64,000 nucleotides of DNA from an uncultured Saprospiraceae bacterium (GTDB lineage Bacteria; Bacteroidota; Bacteroidia; Chitinophagales; Saprospiraceae), in contig CALEYL010000009.1 in NCBI GenBank assembly GCA_937926205.1, positions 22,560-86,559 of the forward strand, in the 5' to 3' direction. Positions 42,620-51,347 of this stretch are shown here, in pieces. The translations under genes were made by a program, and so were the position numbers. Below the pieces are notes generated by a model. The model was not told where the DNA came from. It saw nothing but the letters and a program-made list of their open reading frames with translations, and searched no databases. Each line of letters begins with the position of its first letter. The first letter of the stretch is position 1.

Positions 42620-44557
42620 ATGGAACCCAAGCCAACTATTATCACTGAAATCGAAAAAATCCTCGGCAAAACCCTGCACCCTGCCCCGGTGCGCGGGGAA
42701 GATCCCGTTTCCGGCGTCATGCCCTGCAGCGAGCGCGAACCCTTTCGCTATGCCCTCCGCGACGGCGCTTTGGCAGGACTGAACCTGCGGGGCGCCAAAC
42801 TCACAGATGCAAATTGGCAAAACATCCTTGGACTGCCGGGTTTTGAAGCAGGGAAAATAGAAGCCCTGAACCTGCGCGACAACCAGTTGAAAAAATCGCC
42901 TGTGCCAACAGGCATGAAAAACCTGCGGTATTTGGATTTGTGTGGGAATGCTCTGAAGGAATTTGAGCTTCCCGAAGCGAGCCATGTGCTGGAACACATC
43001 TGGTTGTATAAAAACCCGAATCTGTCCAACCCGCCTGTTGAAATTGTCAAACAGGGCAATGCGGCCCTGCTCAATTACTTCCGGGAGCGCCAAAAAGGCG
43101 CTGAAAAAATAAAAGAAGCCAAACTGCTGATCCTCGGCGAGGGCGGGGCCGGGAAAACCACCCTGGCGCGCAAGATTTTGAAAGGCTTTAGCGCGCCCAT
43201 GCCCACACCAAAAGAAAGCACACACGGCATCGAAATACACGACCACATTTTTGCTTGCCAGGATGGCAAAGACTTCACGATGCACGTCTGGGATTTTGGC
43301 GGGCAGGAGATTTACCACGCCACCCATCAGTTTTTCCTGACCAAACGCTCCCTGTATGTGTTGGTTGCCGATGTGCGCAAAGAGGATACCAATTTTGATT
43401 ATTGGTTGCAGGTGGTGGAATTGCTTTCCGACAACAGCCCGGTGATTATTGTCCAGAACCGCCACGGCGGGCGCAGCAAAGACATAGACGAATCGGGCTT
43501 GCGCGGGCGCTTTAACAACCTGAAAGCTGTTGTTTCCCTTGATTTAAGCACCGATTCGGATGCTTTCGACAGGCTGTTGCGTAAAATTAAAACCGAAATT
43601 CAGGAATTGCCGCATGTTGATGAAGCCTGGCCGACAAGCTGGGCAAACGTGCGCCGGGAACTGGAAACCCGGAAGCAGTCCGGAACGCCCGATATTTCCG
43701 TGGAGGAATTCTTTTCAATTTGCGAAAAGCAGGATCTCGACGATGAAGGCGCCCTCCGCCTGAGCCAGTTTTTGCACGATTTTGGCGTTTTTTTGCATTT
43801 TCAGGACGATGTGCTGTTGAAGCGCACCGTTTTTCTCAACAACGACTGGGTGACGAAAGGCGTTTATGCCGTACTCGACGACCCTAAAGTCATCGAAGCA
43901 AAAGGCTATTTTTCTCTCGAGGATGCCAAAAACATCTGGAAAACGCCTGCGTACCGCCGCAGAAGTGACGAACTCCTACAGTTGATGAACAAGTTCGAAC
44001 TGTGTTTTCGGCTTCCCGACGATGAAAGCAGGGAAGAGCGTTACCTCACGCCGCACCTGCTTTCTGCTCAAACCCCCGATCTGCAATGGGACGAGCGAGG
44101 CAACCTGGAACTGCGCTACCATTACGACTTCATGCCCAAAGGTTTGCTGAGTCGCCTGATTGTGCGCCTGCACCGCTACCTGCCCAATCCTGAAAAAGAA
44201 GCCTGGCGTACAGGGGCTGTTTTTTATCGCCAGAGCGCCCAGGCCCGACTGGTAGAAACCTATGGCACCCGGAACCTGTTTCTGCGGGCCAAAGGCAGTG
44301 AAGCCAAAGCGCTGGTAACGCTCATCAGCGACGAAATAGATCACCTGAACAAAAGCTACCACCAGTTGCGGGTGCAAAAGCTCGTTCCCTGTAATTGTGC
44401 CTTTTGCCGAAAACTGGAAGAACCCAATTTTTACGAATACAATGACCTCATGCGCAGAAAAGCGCACGGCAAAAAAACGGTGGAATGCAAAAACAGTTAT
44501 GATGATGTGGATGTGCTGCAGCTGATAGATGATGTGTTTGTGACAGATTTACACTAA
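42620..44557 (+). CDS. Leucine-rich-repeat Roc-COR (Roco) GTPase
   Basis: A 645-residue Roco protein. Short N-terminal LRRs (about 50-135: LNLRGAKL, LNLRDNQL, LDLCGNAL) precede a Roc GTPase domain. P-loop GEGGAGKTT is at 173-181 and switch II DFGGQE at 225-230. The guanine-specificity motif, usually NKxD, reads QNRHGG at 279-284. The COR domain spans about 340-580. A C-terminal Cys-rich tail (C591-x-C593-x2-C596 ... C623) is probably zinc-binding. Bacterial Roco proteins dimerise through COR in a nucleotide-dependent way. No kinase or TIR domain is attached. The neighbouring FGE-fold gene may be its partner. Confidence 0.9.
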   Translation: MEPKPTIITEIEKILGKTLHPAPVRGEDPVSGVMPCSEREPFRYALRDGALAGLNLRGAKLTDANWQNILGLPGFEAGKIEALNLRDNQLKKSPVPTGMKNLRYLDLCGNALKEFELPEASHVLEHIWLYKNPNLSNPPVEIVKQGNAALLNYFRERQKGAEKIKEAKLLILGEGGAGKTTLARKILKGFSAPMPTPKESTHGIEIHDHIFACQDGKDFTMHVWDFGGQEIYHATHQFFLTKRSLYVLVADVRKEDTNFDYWLQVVELLSDNSPVIIVQNRHGGRSKDIDESGLRGRFNNLKAVVSLDLSTDSDAFDRLLRKIKTEIQELPHVDEAWPTSWANVRRELETRKQSGTPDISVEEFFSICEKQDLDDEGALRLSQFLHDFGVFLHFQDDVLLKRTVFLNNDWVTKGVYAVLDDPKVIEAKGYFSLEDAKNIWKTPAYRRRSDELLQLMNKFELCFRLPDDESREERYLTPHLLSAQTPDLQWDERGNLELRYHYDFMPKGLLSRLIVRLHRYLPNPEKEAWRTGAVFYRQSAQARLVETYGTRNLFLRAKGSEAKALVTLISDEIDHLNKSYHQLRVQKLVPCNCAFCRKLEEPNFYEYNDLMRRKAHGKKTVECKNSYDDVDVLQLIDDVFVTDLH

Positions 44558-44687
44558 AAAAGCAACCTGTAAAAAATCTTCAATCGCTGCGCATTCGAAT
44601 TGAAAAAATGGGCTGAGTTAAGCTGCCTGTTTGCGAAACCTTCCCAGTTTCGTAAACATTTCGGGGATTGTGTTTTTGCCCATTTTT

Positions 44688-44755
44688 CCCTTGTTAACAA
44701 GCCACTCCAAAACGTTTACCAAAGCTTTCGGAGCTTTAGCAAACGGCATTCACCT
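44688..44755. repeat. 68-bp direct repeat, right copy
   Basis: Near-identical to 41090-41157, same orientation, 3,598 bp apart start to start. The hairpin core is at 44713-44745. The two copies enclose the SUMF1 and Roco genes. Confidence 0.85.
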
Positions 44756-44769
44756 CTAAATTCCAAACT

Positions 44770-44833
44770 GCCCCATCTCCAAATAAACAAATCAACAAAT
44801 CACCATCTCAACAAATCAACAAATCACCAAACC
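44770..44833. repeat. Degenerate 8-nt microsatellite
   Basis: Octamers CAAATAAA, CAAATCAA, CAAATCAC and CATCTCAA in tandem, ending directly before the ATG at 44835. Confidence 0.65.
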
Positions 44834-44834
44834 C

Positions 44835-47330
44835 ATGCTCAACCGCCTCCTCCATTCTTCCCTCCTGCTGCTCATCGGGCTGTCCACATGCGGACAAAAC
44901 CCGACACTTGTCGCGAAGATTGACGCCTACCTTCAATCCGAATACCAGCGAGGTACTTTCAATGGCGCGGTGCTGGTTGGGGACAGCAAAAAAATCCTGC
45001 TGGAGCGCTACCTTGGCGACAACGGCGCGGGCCAGTCCCTCGATGGGCATTCGGCCTTCAACCTCGCTTCTGTGAGCAAGCAATTTACGGCGATGGCGGT
45101 GATGCTGCTGGCAGAGGATGGCAAACTGACTTTCGATGACCCGCTGGAAAAATACCTGTCCGGCCTTCCGTATCCCGGTGTTAGCATCCGCAACTTACTG
45201 ACCCATACTTCGGGGATTCCGGAGTATTTTATGCCGGCAAACCTGCATTTCCCACTCAACCACATCATCACCAATGCGGATGTGCTGGCGCTGTACCGCC
45301 AGGCCCGGTTGCCCGCCGATTTTCAGCCCGGAGCGCGCTTTGAATACAGCAATACCAATTACGTCCTGCTGGCCTCGCTGGTGGAAACCCTTTCCGGGAA
45401 AGCATTTGAAGTTTTTCTGCAGGAACGCATTTTTAAACCGCTGGGCATGAAAGACACCCGCGTTTACCACCTTAAACTTCCCGAATCGCCACCGGGCAGG
45501 GTGTACGGCATGGCTAAAACGGGGGGTAAAACCTACCGGGAAGACCTGAACCATTTTGATGGCCTTGTCGGCGACGGCAACATGTATGCTTCGGTGCGCG
45601 ACCTTTATAACTGGGCTCAGGCGCTTTTGAAATTCCGGCTGGTCAGGGAAAAAACGCAGCGGGAAGCGTGGAAGCCGTTTTTGCTCAACGATGGCACGCT
45701 GACGAAATACGGTTTTGGCTGGGGCTTGCGGGAAGGCTCGCCGATTGTTTCCCATACGGGTAGTTGGGCGGGCTTTCGAAACTGGATTTACCTCGACACC
45801 AAATCCGGCTTCACACTTGTGGTACTGGAAAACAGCGGCAATACAGGTTATCGCGCTGCGCTGAACAAGCTTTTGAAAGACATGCCGGTGGATGATCCCG
45901 CCAGCACTCTGATCCGCAATGTCCGCATCGTGGACGGCACGGGCGGGGCCGCTTATGACGGCGCTTTGCGCATTAATGGCAACCGCATTGTGGACGTCGG
46001 TATGCTCCAGCCTTTTGAGGGAGAAAAGGTGATTGACGGACAAGGGAAGGTCCTGGCTCCCGGATTCATTGACACCCACAGCCACCACAGCTCGGATTAC
46101 AGCAAAGATTCAGGCGTGTTGCCGGCGGTCAGTCAGGGCATTACCACCCTTGTGATCGGGCAGGACGGGGGCTCGTATTTTCCATTGTCTGATTTTTTTA
46201 AAACCTTGAAAAAAGAACCGGCGGCCGTAAACATGGCATCTTATTCTGGGCACAATACCCTGCGTTTTGCCGTTATGGGCAACGAAGATTTTAAACGCAT
46301 GGCGACGCCCGAAGAAGTTGATTCCATGAAAACCTTGCTCCGGCGCGATCTTGCTGCCGGGGCTTTGGGCCTTTCAACCGGACTGGAATACGATCCCGGT
46401 ATTTTTTCCAACACCGAAGAAGTGCTGGCTTTGGCCAAAGTAGCTGCAGATTCGGGCGGGCGTTACATCAGCCACATTCGAAGCGAAGACATCGACCTCG
46501 AAAGCGCCCTGGAAGAGCTGATTTACATCGGCCGGGAGGCAAAAATTCCGGTGCAGATCAGCCATTTTAAAATTGGAATGAAAGGCAAATGGGGACTGGC
46601 CCGAAAGCTGTTGGCCGATTTGCAGACTGCCCGAAGCGAAGGCGTGAACGTTACAGCAGATGTGTATCCCTACGAATACTGGATGTCTACACTGGAGGTG
46701 CTTTTTCCCAAACGCGATTTCGATAACCGCGCCAGTGCTGAGTTTGCGCTGAGTGAACTGGCCTCGCCGGAAGGCATGCTCATTGCCGGTTACGAGGCTC
46801 AACCCGAATACGTGGGCAAAACCATCGCTCAAATTGCAAAAGAAAGCGGAGAAGCGCCGGCTGATACCTACATGCGCCTCATTGCCACCGCCCGCGCAAA
46901 AAATGCCGGAGAATCGGTCATCGGCACGGCCATGACGGAATCCGATATTGAAGCGCTGATGGCCTGGCCGCATACCAACATCTGCTCAGACGGTCAGGGC
47001 AGCAGTCTGCACCCGCGTGGCTATGGCGCTTTTCCGCGGGTACTTGGCCACTATGTGCGCGAACGCAAAGTATTGAGTCTGGAAACGGCGATCCACAAAA
47101 TGACGGCATTGTCTGCTGAACACGTTGGGATTACACAACGCGGCGTTTTGGCGCCCGGCTATTTTGCCGACCTCGTTCTGCTGGACCCGGAAACGGTTCA
47201 GGATCGATCTACGACGGCTGCGCCACACGAACTGTCAACGGGTATCCTCGGCGTTTGGGTAAACGGGGAATTGGTGTACGAGAAAGGGCACTGCACGGAG
47301 GCCCGGCCGGGCATGGTGTTGGTTCGGTAA
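44835..47330 (+). CDS. Beta-lactamase-fold hydrolase fused to D-aminoacylase-type amidohydrolase
   Basis: An 831-residue two-enzyme fusion. Residues about 25-345 are a class C/serine beta-lactamase-like domain: S79-V-S-K82 (SxxK), YSN in FEYSNTNYVLL and HTG in SHTGSWAGFRNW. Residues from about 357 are an amidohydrolase of the N-acyl-D-amino-acid deacylase group: RNVRIVDGTGG, APGFIDTHSHHSSDYS and later QISHFKIGMKGKWGL. The N-terminus (LLLLIGLSTCGQ) is a signal peptide, possibly with a lipobox at C19. Together the parts could process D-amino-acid peptides or related amides; this is inference. Confidence 0.88.
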   Translation: MLNRLLHSSLLLLIGLSTCGQNPTLVAKIDAYLQSEYQRGTFNGAVLVGDSKKILLERYLGDNGAGQSLDGHSAFNLASVSKQFTAMAVMLLAEDGKLTFDDPLEKYLSGLPYPGVSIRNLLTHTSGIPEYFMPANLHFPLNHIITNADVLALYRQARLPADFQPGARFEYSNTNYVLLASLVETLSGKAFEVFLQERIFKPLGMKDTRVYHLKLPESPPGRVYGMAKTGGKTYREDLNHFDGLVGDGNMYASVRDLYNWAQALLKFRLVREKTQREAWKPFLLNDGTLTKYGFGWGLREGSPIVSHTGSWAGFRNWIYLDTKSGFTLVVLENSGNTGYRAALNKLLKDMPVDDPASTLIRNVRIVDGTGGAAYDGALRINGNRIVDVGMLQPFEGEKVIDGQGKVLAPGFIDTHSHHSSDYSKDSGVLPAVSQGITTLVIGQDGGSYFPLSDFFKTLKKEPAAVNMASYSGHNTLRFAVMGNEDFKRMATPEEVDSMKTLLRRDLAAGALGLSTGLEYDPGIFSNTEEVLALAKVAADSGGRYISHIRSEDIDLESALEELIYIGREAKIPVQISHFKIGMKGKWGLARKLLADLQTARSEGVNVTADVYPYEYWMSTLEVLFPKRDFDNRASAEFALSELASPEGMLIAGYEAQPEYVGKTIAQIAKESGEAPADTYMRLIATARAKNAGESVIGTAMTESDIEALMAWPHTNICSDGQGSSLHPRGYGAFPRVLGHYVRERKVLSLETAIHKMTALSAEHVGITQRGVLAPGYFADLVLLDPETVQDRSTTAAPHELSTGILGVWVNGELVYEKGHCTEARPGMVLVR

Positions 47331-47373
47331 TTTAGTATTAATCATTTGGTTTCCACATAGGGCATGCAAATCG

Positions 47374-47651
47374 CTGTTGAATATCGAACCGCAGAATATC
47401 GAACAAGGAACGGCAGAAGGGGGCAGTTCTGCTCTACTTCGATATTGGAGATTCGATATTCATCTGTTCCGCGGTTCGATGCTCTGTTGAATATCGAATA
47501 CTGAATATCGAACAAGGAGCCGCAGAAGTGAGCAGTTGTACCCCACTTCGACATTGGGAATTCGATATTCATCTGTTCCGCGGTTCGATGCTCTGTTGAA
47601 TATCGAATACTGAATATCGAACAAGGAGCCGCAGAAGTGAGCAGTTCTGCT
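47374..47651. repeat. 110-bp tandem repeat, 2.5 copies
   Basis: Units start at 47374, 47484 and 47593 with CTGTTGAATATCGAA. Each complete unit carries GAATATCGAA and, further on, the complement TTCGATATTC, so each can form a long hairpin. Units two and three are nearly identical; the first is more diverged. Confidence 0.85.
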
Positions 47652-47668
47652 AGCCTTTGAGTCCCCTC

Positions 47669-47740
47669 AAATCACCAAATTTTCAAATCAACTCCCCACT
47701 GCCCAATCATCAAATCACCAAATTTTCAAATTTTCAAATC
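47669..47740. repeat. Degenerate 8-nt microsatellite
   Basis: Units TCAAATCA, CCAAATTT and TCAAATTT in tandem, downstream of the pfkA stop. It is the same family as 34897-34927 and, inverted, 3778-3820. Confidence 0.65.
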
Positions 47741-47741
47741 A

Positions 47742-48731
47742 TCACAGCGCCAAAATCTCCGCCATGCGCACCAGGTCATCGTCCAGCGGTTTATCTTTGG
47801 CGATGGCTTCGTGGAATGGTGTGAAAGTGATCTTGTTGTTTATGATGCCTGCCATGACGCTGCTTTTGCCTGCGAGAAGGCCTTCCACCGCCGCAAATCC
47901 AAGCCGGCTGGCCAGCACGCGGTCAAAACAGGAGGGTGAACCGCCGCGCTGCAGGTGCCCGATGATGGCGACTTTGGTATCGTAAAAATCGAAAGCTTCC
48001 TGTACTTTTTGGGCAATGGCCAAAGCACCGCCTTCTTTGTTGCCTTCTGCCACGATCACGATGCTGAACAGTTTTTTGCGCCGGGCTCCTTTTTTAAGTT
48101 TATCAATCAGCGCATCAACCGAAGCGTCTACCTCCGGAATCAGCACACTTTCAGCACCACTGCCAATGCCCGTATTGAGGGCGATAAAGCCTGAGTTGCG
48201 CCCCATCACTTCCACAAAAAAGAGGCGGTTGTGGGAATCCGCAGTATCCCGTATTTTATCCACGGCATCTACGGCAGTATTCACCGCTGTATCAAAACCG
48301 ATGGTAAAATCCGTACCGTATAAGTCGTTGTCGATGGTGCCGGGAATGCCAATGAAAGGGATGTTGCATTCTTTTGAGAAGATATCTGCGCCGGTAAAGG
48401 TGCCGTTGCCGCCGATGGCAATGCAGCCATCAATATCGAAAGCCGTCAGGGATTCCAGGGCTGCTTTTCGGCCTTCAGGCGTCATGAACCGCATGCTGCG
48501 CGCAGTTTTCAGGAAGGTGCCGCCCCGGTGGATGATGTTGCCCACTTCCCGAATTTCAAGGCGTTTTAATTCGCCGTCGATCATGCCTTCGTAACCTCTG
48601 GAAATTCCATAAACATGCAGGTCATGAAAAGCTGCCGTGCGCACAACCGCACGCAATGCGGCATTCATACCGGGTGCATCGCCCCCTGAAGTAAAGACGG
48701 CTATTCGTTTAATTTTATGCTCCTTGTCCAT
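47742..48731 (-). CDS. pfkA: ATP-dependent 6-phosphofructokinase
   Basis: A glycolytic enzyme phosphorylating fructose 6-phosphate. Signatures are VFTSGGDAPGMNAALRAVV, GGNGTFTGADIF (with N where GGDGS is usual), the catalytic IPGTIDNDLYGTDFTIGFDTA and VEVMGRNSGFIAL, then GHLQRGGSPSCFDR. Length of 329 residues matches bacterial PfkA. The GGDGS to GGNGT change in the ATP/PPi-binding loop is a point to note. The second residue of GGD in the first motif is intact. Confidence 0.94.
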   Translation of the reverse strand: MDKEHKIKRIAVFTSGGDAPGMNAALRAVVRTAAFHDLHVYGISRGYEGMIDGELKRLEIREVGNIIHRGGTFLKTARSMRFMTPEGRKAALESLTAFDIDGCIAIGGNGTFTGADIFSKECNIPFIGIPGTIDNDLYGTDFTIGFDTAVNTAVDAVDKIRDTADSHNRLFFVEVMGRNSGFIALNTGIGSGAESVLIPEVDASVDALIDKLKKGARRKKLFSIVIVAEGNKEGGALAIAQKVQEAFDFYDTKVAIIGHLQRGGSPSCFDRVLASRLGFAAVEGLLAGKSSVMAGIINNKITFTPFHEAIAKDKPLDDDLVRMAEILAL

Positions 48732-48748
48732 AGGATGAAGAAGTATTT

Positions 48749-49594
48749 TTAGTTGTGATGATCAGCATGAAACGCTACCAGCCGGTCAATCGGATTTTTG
48801 ATGAAAATACCCGGTTTCATGGCTCGCTCTTCCAGAATAATTTTAATGATATCCTGAAAATAATAGGCGACCGATCCGATGAAATGTACCGGAATGGAGA
48901 GGTGGCCTTCGTATTTGCGCACATGGCGGTCAATGAATTCTGACAAACGGCGGTACAGCAGCTTCTGAATAAAAAAATGATTGCGGTTTTCAGATAAAAA
49001 GTGCGAAAAAGAAGCCAGAAAAACATTTGGCGTCTCCTTGCCGTATAGTCTGTCTAAAATGGCATCTACGCCGCCAGGATAAGCTTCCTCAAAAATATCG
49101 TGTAAATCGTGCGGCAATTCGCGGTAGACGTAGGCGCGGATGAGTTGTTTCCCCAAATGCGTGCCGCTACCTTCATCGCCGATCAGGTAGCCAAGGTTTG
49201 GCACATTGTCGATGACCTCTTTTCCGTCGTATAAACAGCTGTTGGACCCTGTGCCGATGATGCAGGCAATTCCGGGTTCAAGCCCGCAGGTTGCTCTGGC
49301 AGCGCCGAGCAGGTCGTGTTCAATTTCCAGTTGGGCATTGCCAAAAACACTTTTTAAAGCCTTGGCAATCACAGACTTCCTTTTGGAATCCCAGCAGCCG
49401 GAACCATAAAAAAACAGGTGGTCCACATCCGATTTTGGTACATCGGGCTCAAATGCATGGTCTAATTCTTTCCGGATCGTTTCCGAACTGTGGAATACGG
49501 GGTTGAACCCCATCGTGTGAACACTCCAGACTTGCTCTTTACCGACGAGCTTCCAGTCTGCCTTGGACGAGCCGCTATCAACAACTGCTATCAT
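48749..49594 (-). CDS. BadF/BadG/BcrA/BcrD-type kinase (N-acetylglucosamine kinase-like)
   Basis: An ASKHA-fold kinase of 281 residues. The phosphate loop is MIAVVDSGSSKADWKLV, and IACIIGTGSNSCLYDG supplies the second glycine-rich loop. GYLIGDEGSGTHLGKQLI is typical for GlcNAc kinase-like proteins. The start at 49594 is supported by a promoter at 49686-49715; the longer frame from 49714 would begin inside the -33 box. A sugar-kinase role next to pfkA is plausible. The substrate is unproven. Confidence 0.87.
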   Translation of the reverse strand: MIAVVDSGSSKADWKLVGKEQVWSVHTMGFNPVFHSSETIRKELDHAFEPDVPKSDVDHLFFYGSGCWDSKRKSVIAKALKSVFGNAQLEIEHDLLGAARATCGLEPGIACIIGTGSNSCLYDGKEVIDNVPNLGYLIGDEGSGTHLGKQLIRAYVYRELPHDLHDIFEEAYPGGVDAILDRLYGKETPNVFLASFSHFLSENRNHFFIQKLLYRRLSEFIDRHVRKYEGHLSIPVHFIGSVAYYFQDIIKIILEERAMKPGIFIKNPIDRLVAFHADHHN

Positions 49595-49685
49595 GGTTAT
49601 TCCTTGTCTTTCATTCGCTTGCAGTTGCTTGGCTCCATTGAAACGCATGCTCAAATGGCCTTGGTTTGCAAACTGCTTGAAGCGG

Positions 49686-49715
49686 CAAATGTAGTGTAAT
49701 TTTGACACTATCAAA
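49686..49715 (-). promoter_or_regulatory. Canonical promoter of the BadF-type kinase gene
   Basis: Minus-strand TTTG (49715-49712), an 18-nt spacer and TACATTTG (49693-49686). Full match to the Bacteroidota consensus; the leader to 49594 would be about 85 nt. Confidence 0.7.
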
Positions 49716-49880
49716 AATTCTTGAGGCTTGTTCAGGATTTTATGACCCTCGGAAATGGCAACTAAATGCCATTTATTGCCTGCCGCAAATCAATGAATTC
49801 CAAAACAAATACTGCAAAAGCCGGGTTGGTAAGCATTGAATTTTAAACAAAAAATGTTTTTAATTTAATACAATTTGTTT

Positions 49881-49888
49881 TATATTTG
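49881..49888 (+). promoter_or_regulatory. Putative -7 element of the glucosaminidase gene
   Basis: TATATTTG matches TAnnTTTG in a very AT-rich context, with TTTT about 20 nt upstream. It places the transcript start near 49895 and excludes the TTG at 49886 as start codon. Confidence 0.55.
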
Positions 49889-49915
49889 CGTTTATCCACC
49901 AAAACCCTGCTGCGT

Positions 49916-50737
49916 ATGAACAATAATCTTAACTCCGGATCTATCTCAACGCGCCTGCCATCCATTGAAAGGGTAGGGGACTGGATCAGCTTGCATTGGT
50001 TCAGGTTATTCCTCCTTTTTTTGTGCGGATACATTTTTTTTCACAAAGACATTTCGGTCTCTTTTGGATTCAATGCTGCCGGTCAATGGAACCTTGCCGG
50101 ACTGCATACACCTGAGCCGCCTGTACAGCCTGTTTCGTTTGAAACAGAAAAAGTGGAATCTTCGGCTGCTTCGGCTGCTCCGCCCGCCAAAAAGTGGAAG
50201 AATCGCAAAGCGAATACGTTTTCCAACCTCACCTTTGTGCTCAGTCCGGATTATGCACAGCGCAAAGGTCTTGATCCTGCCATTGCCCGGGAAAAAGTAC
50301 AGGCTTGTAAAGACTATGTCACCCGGTATGCCGCGACTGCTATCCAGGAAATGGAAGTTTTCAAAATCCCTGCCAGCATCACACTCGCACAGGGCCTTTT
50401 GGAATCCAACGCCGGCGACAGCCGTCTTTCTGTGGAATCCAACAACCATTTCGGCATCAAATGCCGTTCAAAATGCAGAGGCTGCACCTGCCGGAACTAT
50501 ACTGATGATGACGTTTACGACATGTTTCGCGTATTTGAGTCGCCCTGGGAAAGTTTTCGCGAACATTCCAGGCTGTTGACCGGCGCACGTTACCGCCATT
50601 TAAAGAAACTGGAGCGTGGCGACTACAAAGGCTGGGCTTACGGCCTTAAAAAAGCGGGCTATGCCACCGACAGGCGCTATGCTGAAAAATTGATTCAGAT
50701 TATCGATTTTTTAGATTTACACGAATACGATAAATAG
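49916..50737 (+). CDS. Membrane-anchored glucosaminidase (GH73-like)
   Basis: A 273-residue peptidoglycan hydrolase. One membrane helix (about 31-48, LFLLFLCGYIFFHKD) is followed by a linker and a glucosaminidase domain. IPASITLAQGLLESNAGDSRLSVESNNHFGIKC holds the catalytic glutamate in LLESNAG. FRVFESPWESFREHSRLL and GYATDRRYAEKLIQII complete it. A small Cys cluster (CRSKCRGCTC) follows the active site, unusual but seen in Bacteroidota relatives. Confidence 0.9.
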   Translation: MNNNLNSGSISTRLPSIERVGDWISLHWFRLFLLFLCGYIFFHKDISVSFGFNAAGQWNLAGLHTPEPPVQPVSFETEKVESSAASAAPPAKKWKNRKANTFSNLTFVLSPDYAQRKGLDPAIAREKVQACKDYVTRYAATAIQEMEVFKIPASITLAQGLLESNAGDSRLSVESNNHFGIKCRSKCRGCTCRNYTDDDVYDMFRVFESPWESFREHSRLLTGARYRHLKKLERGDYKGWAYGLKKAGYATDRRYAEKLIQIIDFLDLHEYDK

Positions 50738-50816
50738 CTTTCTGAAAGCTAAAGATCAGACATTATTGAATTTCTAAGTTTCCTTGTACCTTTCATCGTC
50801 TAAACGCAAGTTGGGT

Positions 50817-51347
50817 ATGAGCAACAATCAGAATTTTTGGCTGCGCGCCGCCACCGGCATCGATGCACTGAACGAACGCATTGGCAAAGCCACCTCCTGG
50901 CTGACTTTGGTTTTGGTCGTTCTGGTAGCGGTGGATGTTGTCATCCGGTATTTGTTTTCCGATTCGAAAGTGTGGATTACTGAATTACAATGGCACCTCT
51001 TTGCGCTCATTTTTTTATTGGGAGCCGGGTATGCTTTTCGCCACGACCGCCATGTCCGGGTCGATTTGTTTTATTCAAAATTCAACGAAAGGGATAAAGC
51101 GATGGTCGATTTTGCGGGCAACCTGCTATTTCTAATTCCCTGGTGTTGTATTGTGGGGTGGTTTGCCTTCTTTTTTGCACTGGATTCTTTTCAGATCAGT
51201 GAAACTTCGGCAGATGCCGGAGGACTACCAGCTCGATACCTGATCAAATCGGCTATTGCAGTGGGGATTTTTCTGCTTTTGCTGCAAAGTATTGCCCAGG
51301 TCATTCGGGCAGGAATGATTTTGTTTAAGGTTAAATTGGAAGGATAA
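50817..51347 (+). CDS. TRAP transporter small permease, DctQ-like
   Basis: A four-helix membrane protein of 176 residues from the ATG at 50817 (MSNNQNFWLRAATGIDAL). Features are VVIRYLFSDSKVWITELQWHLF and GAGYAFRHDRHVRVDLFY, the conserved DctQ block. It forms the permease complex with the DctM protein encoded at 51483. The gene start at 50784 would be a TTG further upstream and is less likely. Confidence 0.9.
   Translation: MSNNQNFWLRAATGIDALNERIGKATSWLTLVLVVLVAVDVVIRYLFSDSKVWITELQWHLFALIFLLGAGYAFRHDRHVRVDLFYSKFNERDKAMVDFAGNLLFLIPWCCIVGWFAFFFALDSFQISETSADAGGLPARYLIKSAIAVGIFLLLLQSIAQVIRAGMILFKVKLEG

Larger units (their letters stand above)
44558..44834. other. Intergenic region with right copy of the direct repeat
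   Basis: 277 bases. The 68-bp repeat lies at 44688-44755 and an octamer microsatellite (CAAATCAA, CAAATCAC) at 44770-44833, which touches the start codon of the next gene. No promoter element stands out. Confidence 0.6.
47331..47741. other. Repeat-filled intergenic region
   Basis: 411 bases between converging genes. It holds a 110-bp tandem repeat (47374-47651) and an octamer microsatellite (47669-47740). No ORF in it looks real. Confidence 0.65.
49595..49915. other. Divergent intergenic region
   Basis: 321 bases between the kinase and glucosaminidase genes. It has promoters facing both ways and a hairpin AAATGGCA / TGCCATTT at 49753-49774. A stretch at 49723 (GAGGCTTGTTCAGGATTT) resembles one MITE end but has no partner. 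Confidence 0.5.

Noticed and set aside
42551..43465. 304-codon minus-strand ORF
   Set aside because: It is antisense to the Roco gene, whose LRR and P-loop motifs are clear; the reverse reading has no motif.
45195..46088. 297-codon minus-strand ORF
   Set aside because: Antisense to the hydrolase/aminoacylase fusion.
49723..49774. Second MITE copy
   Set aside because: Only one end resembles the MITE terminus, with an inserted base; no opposite end or target duplication is visible.
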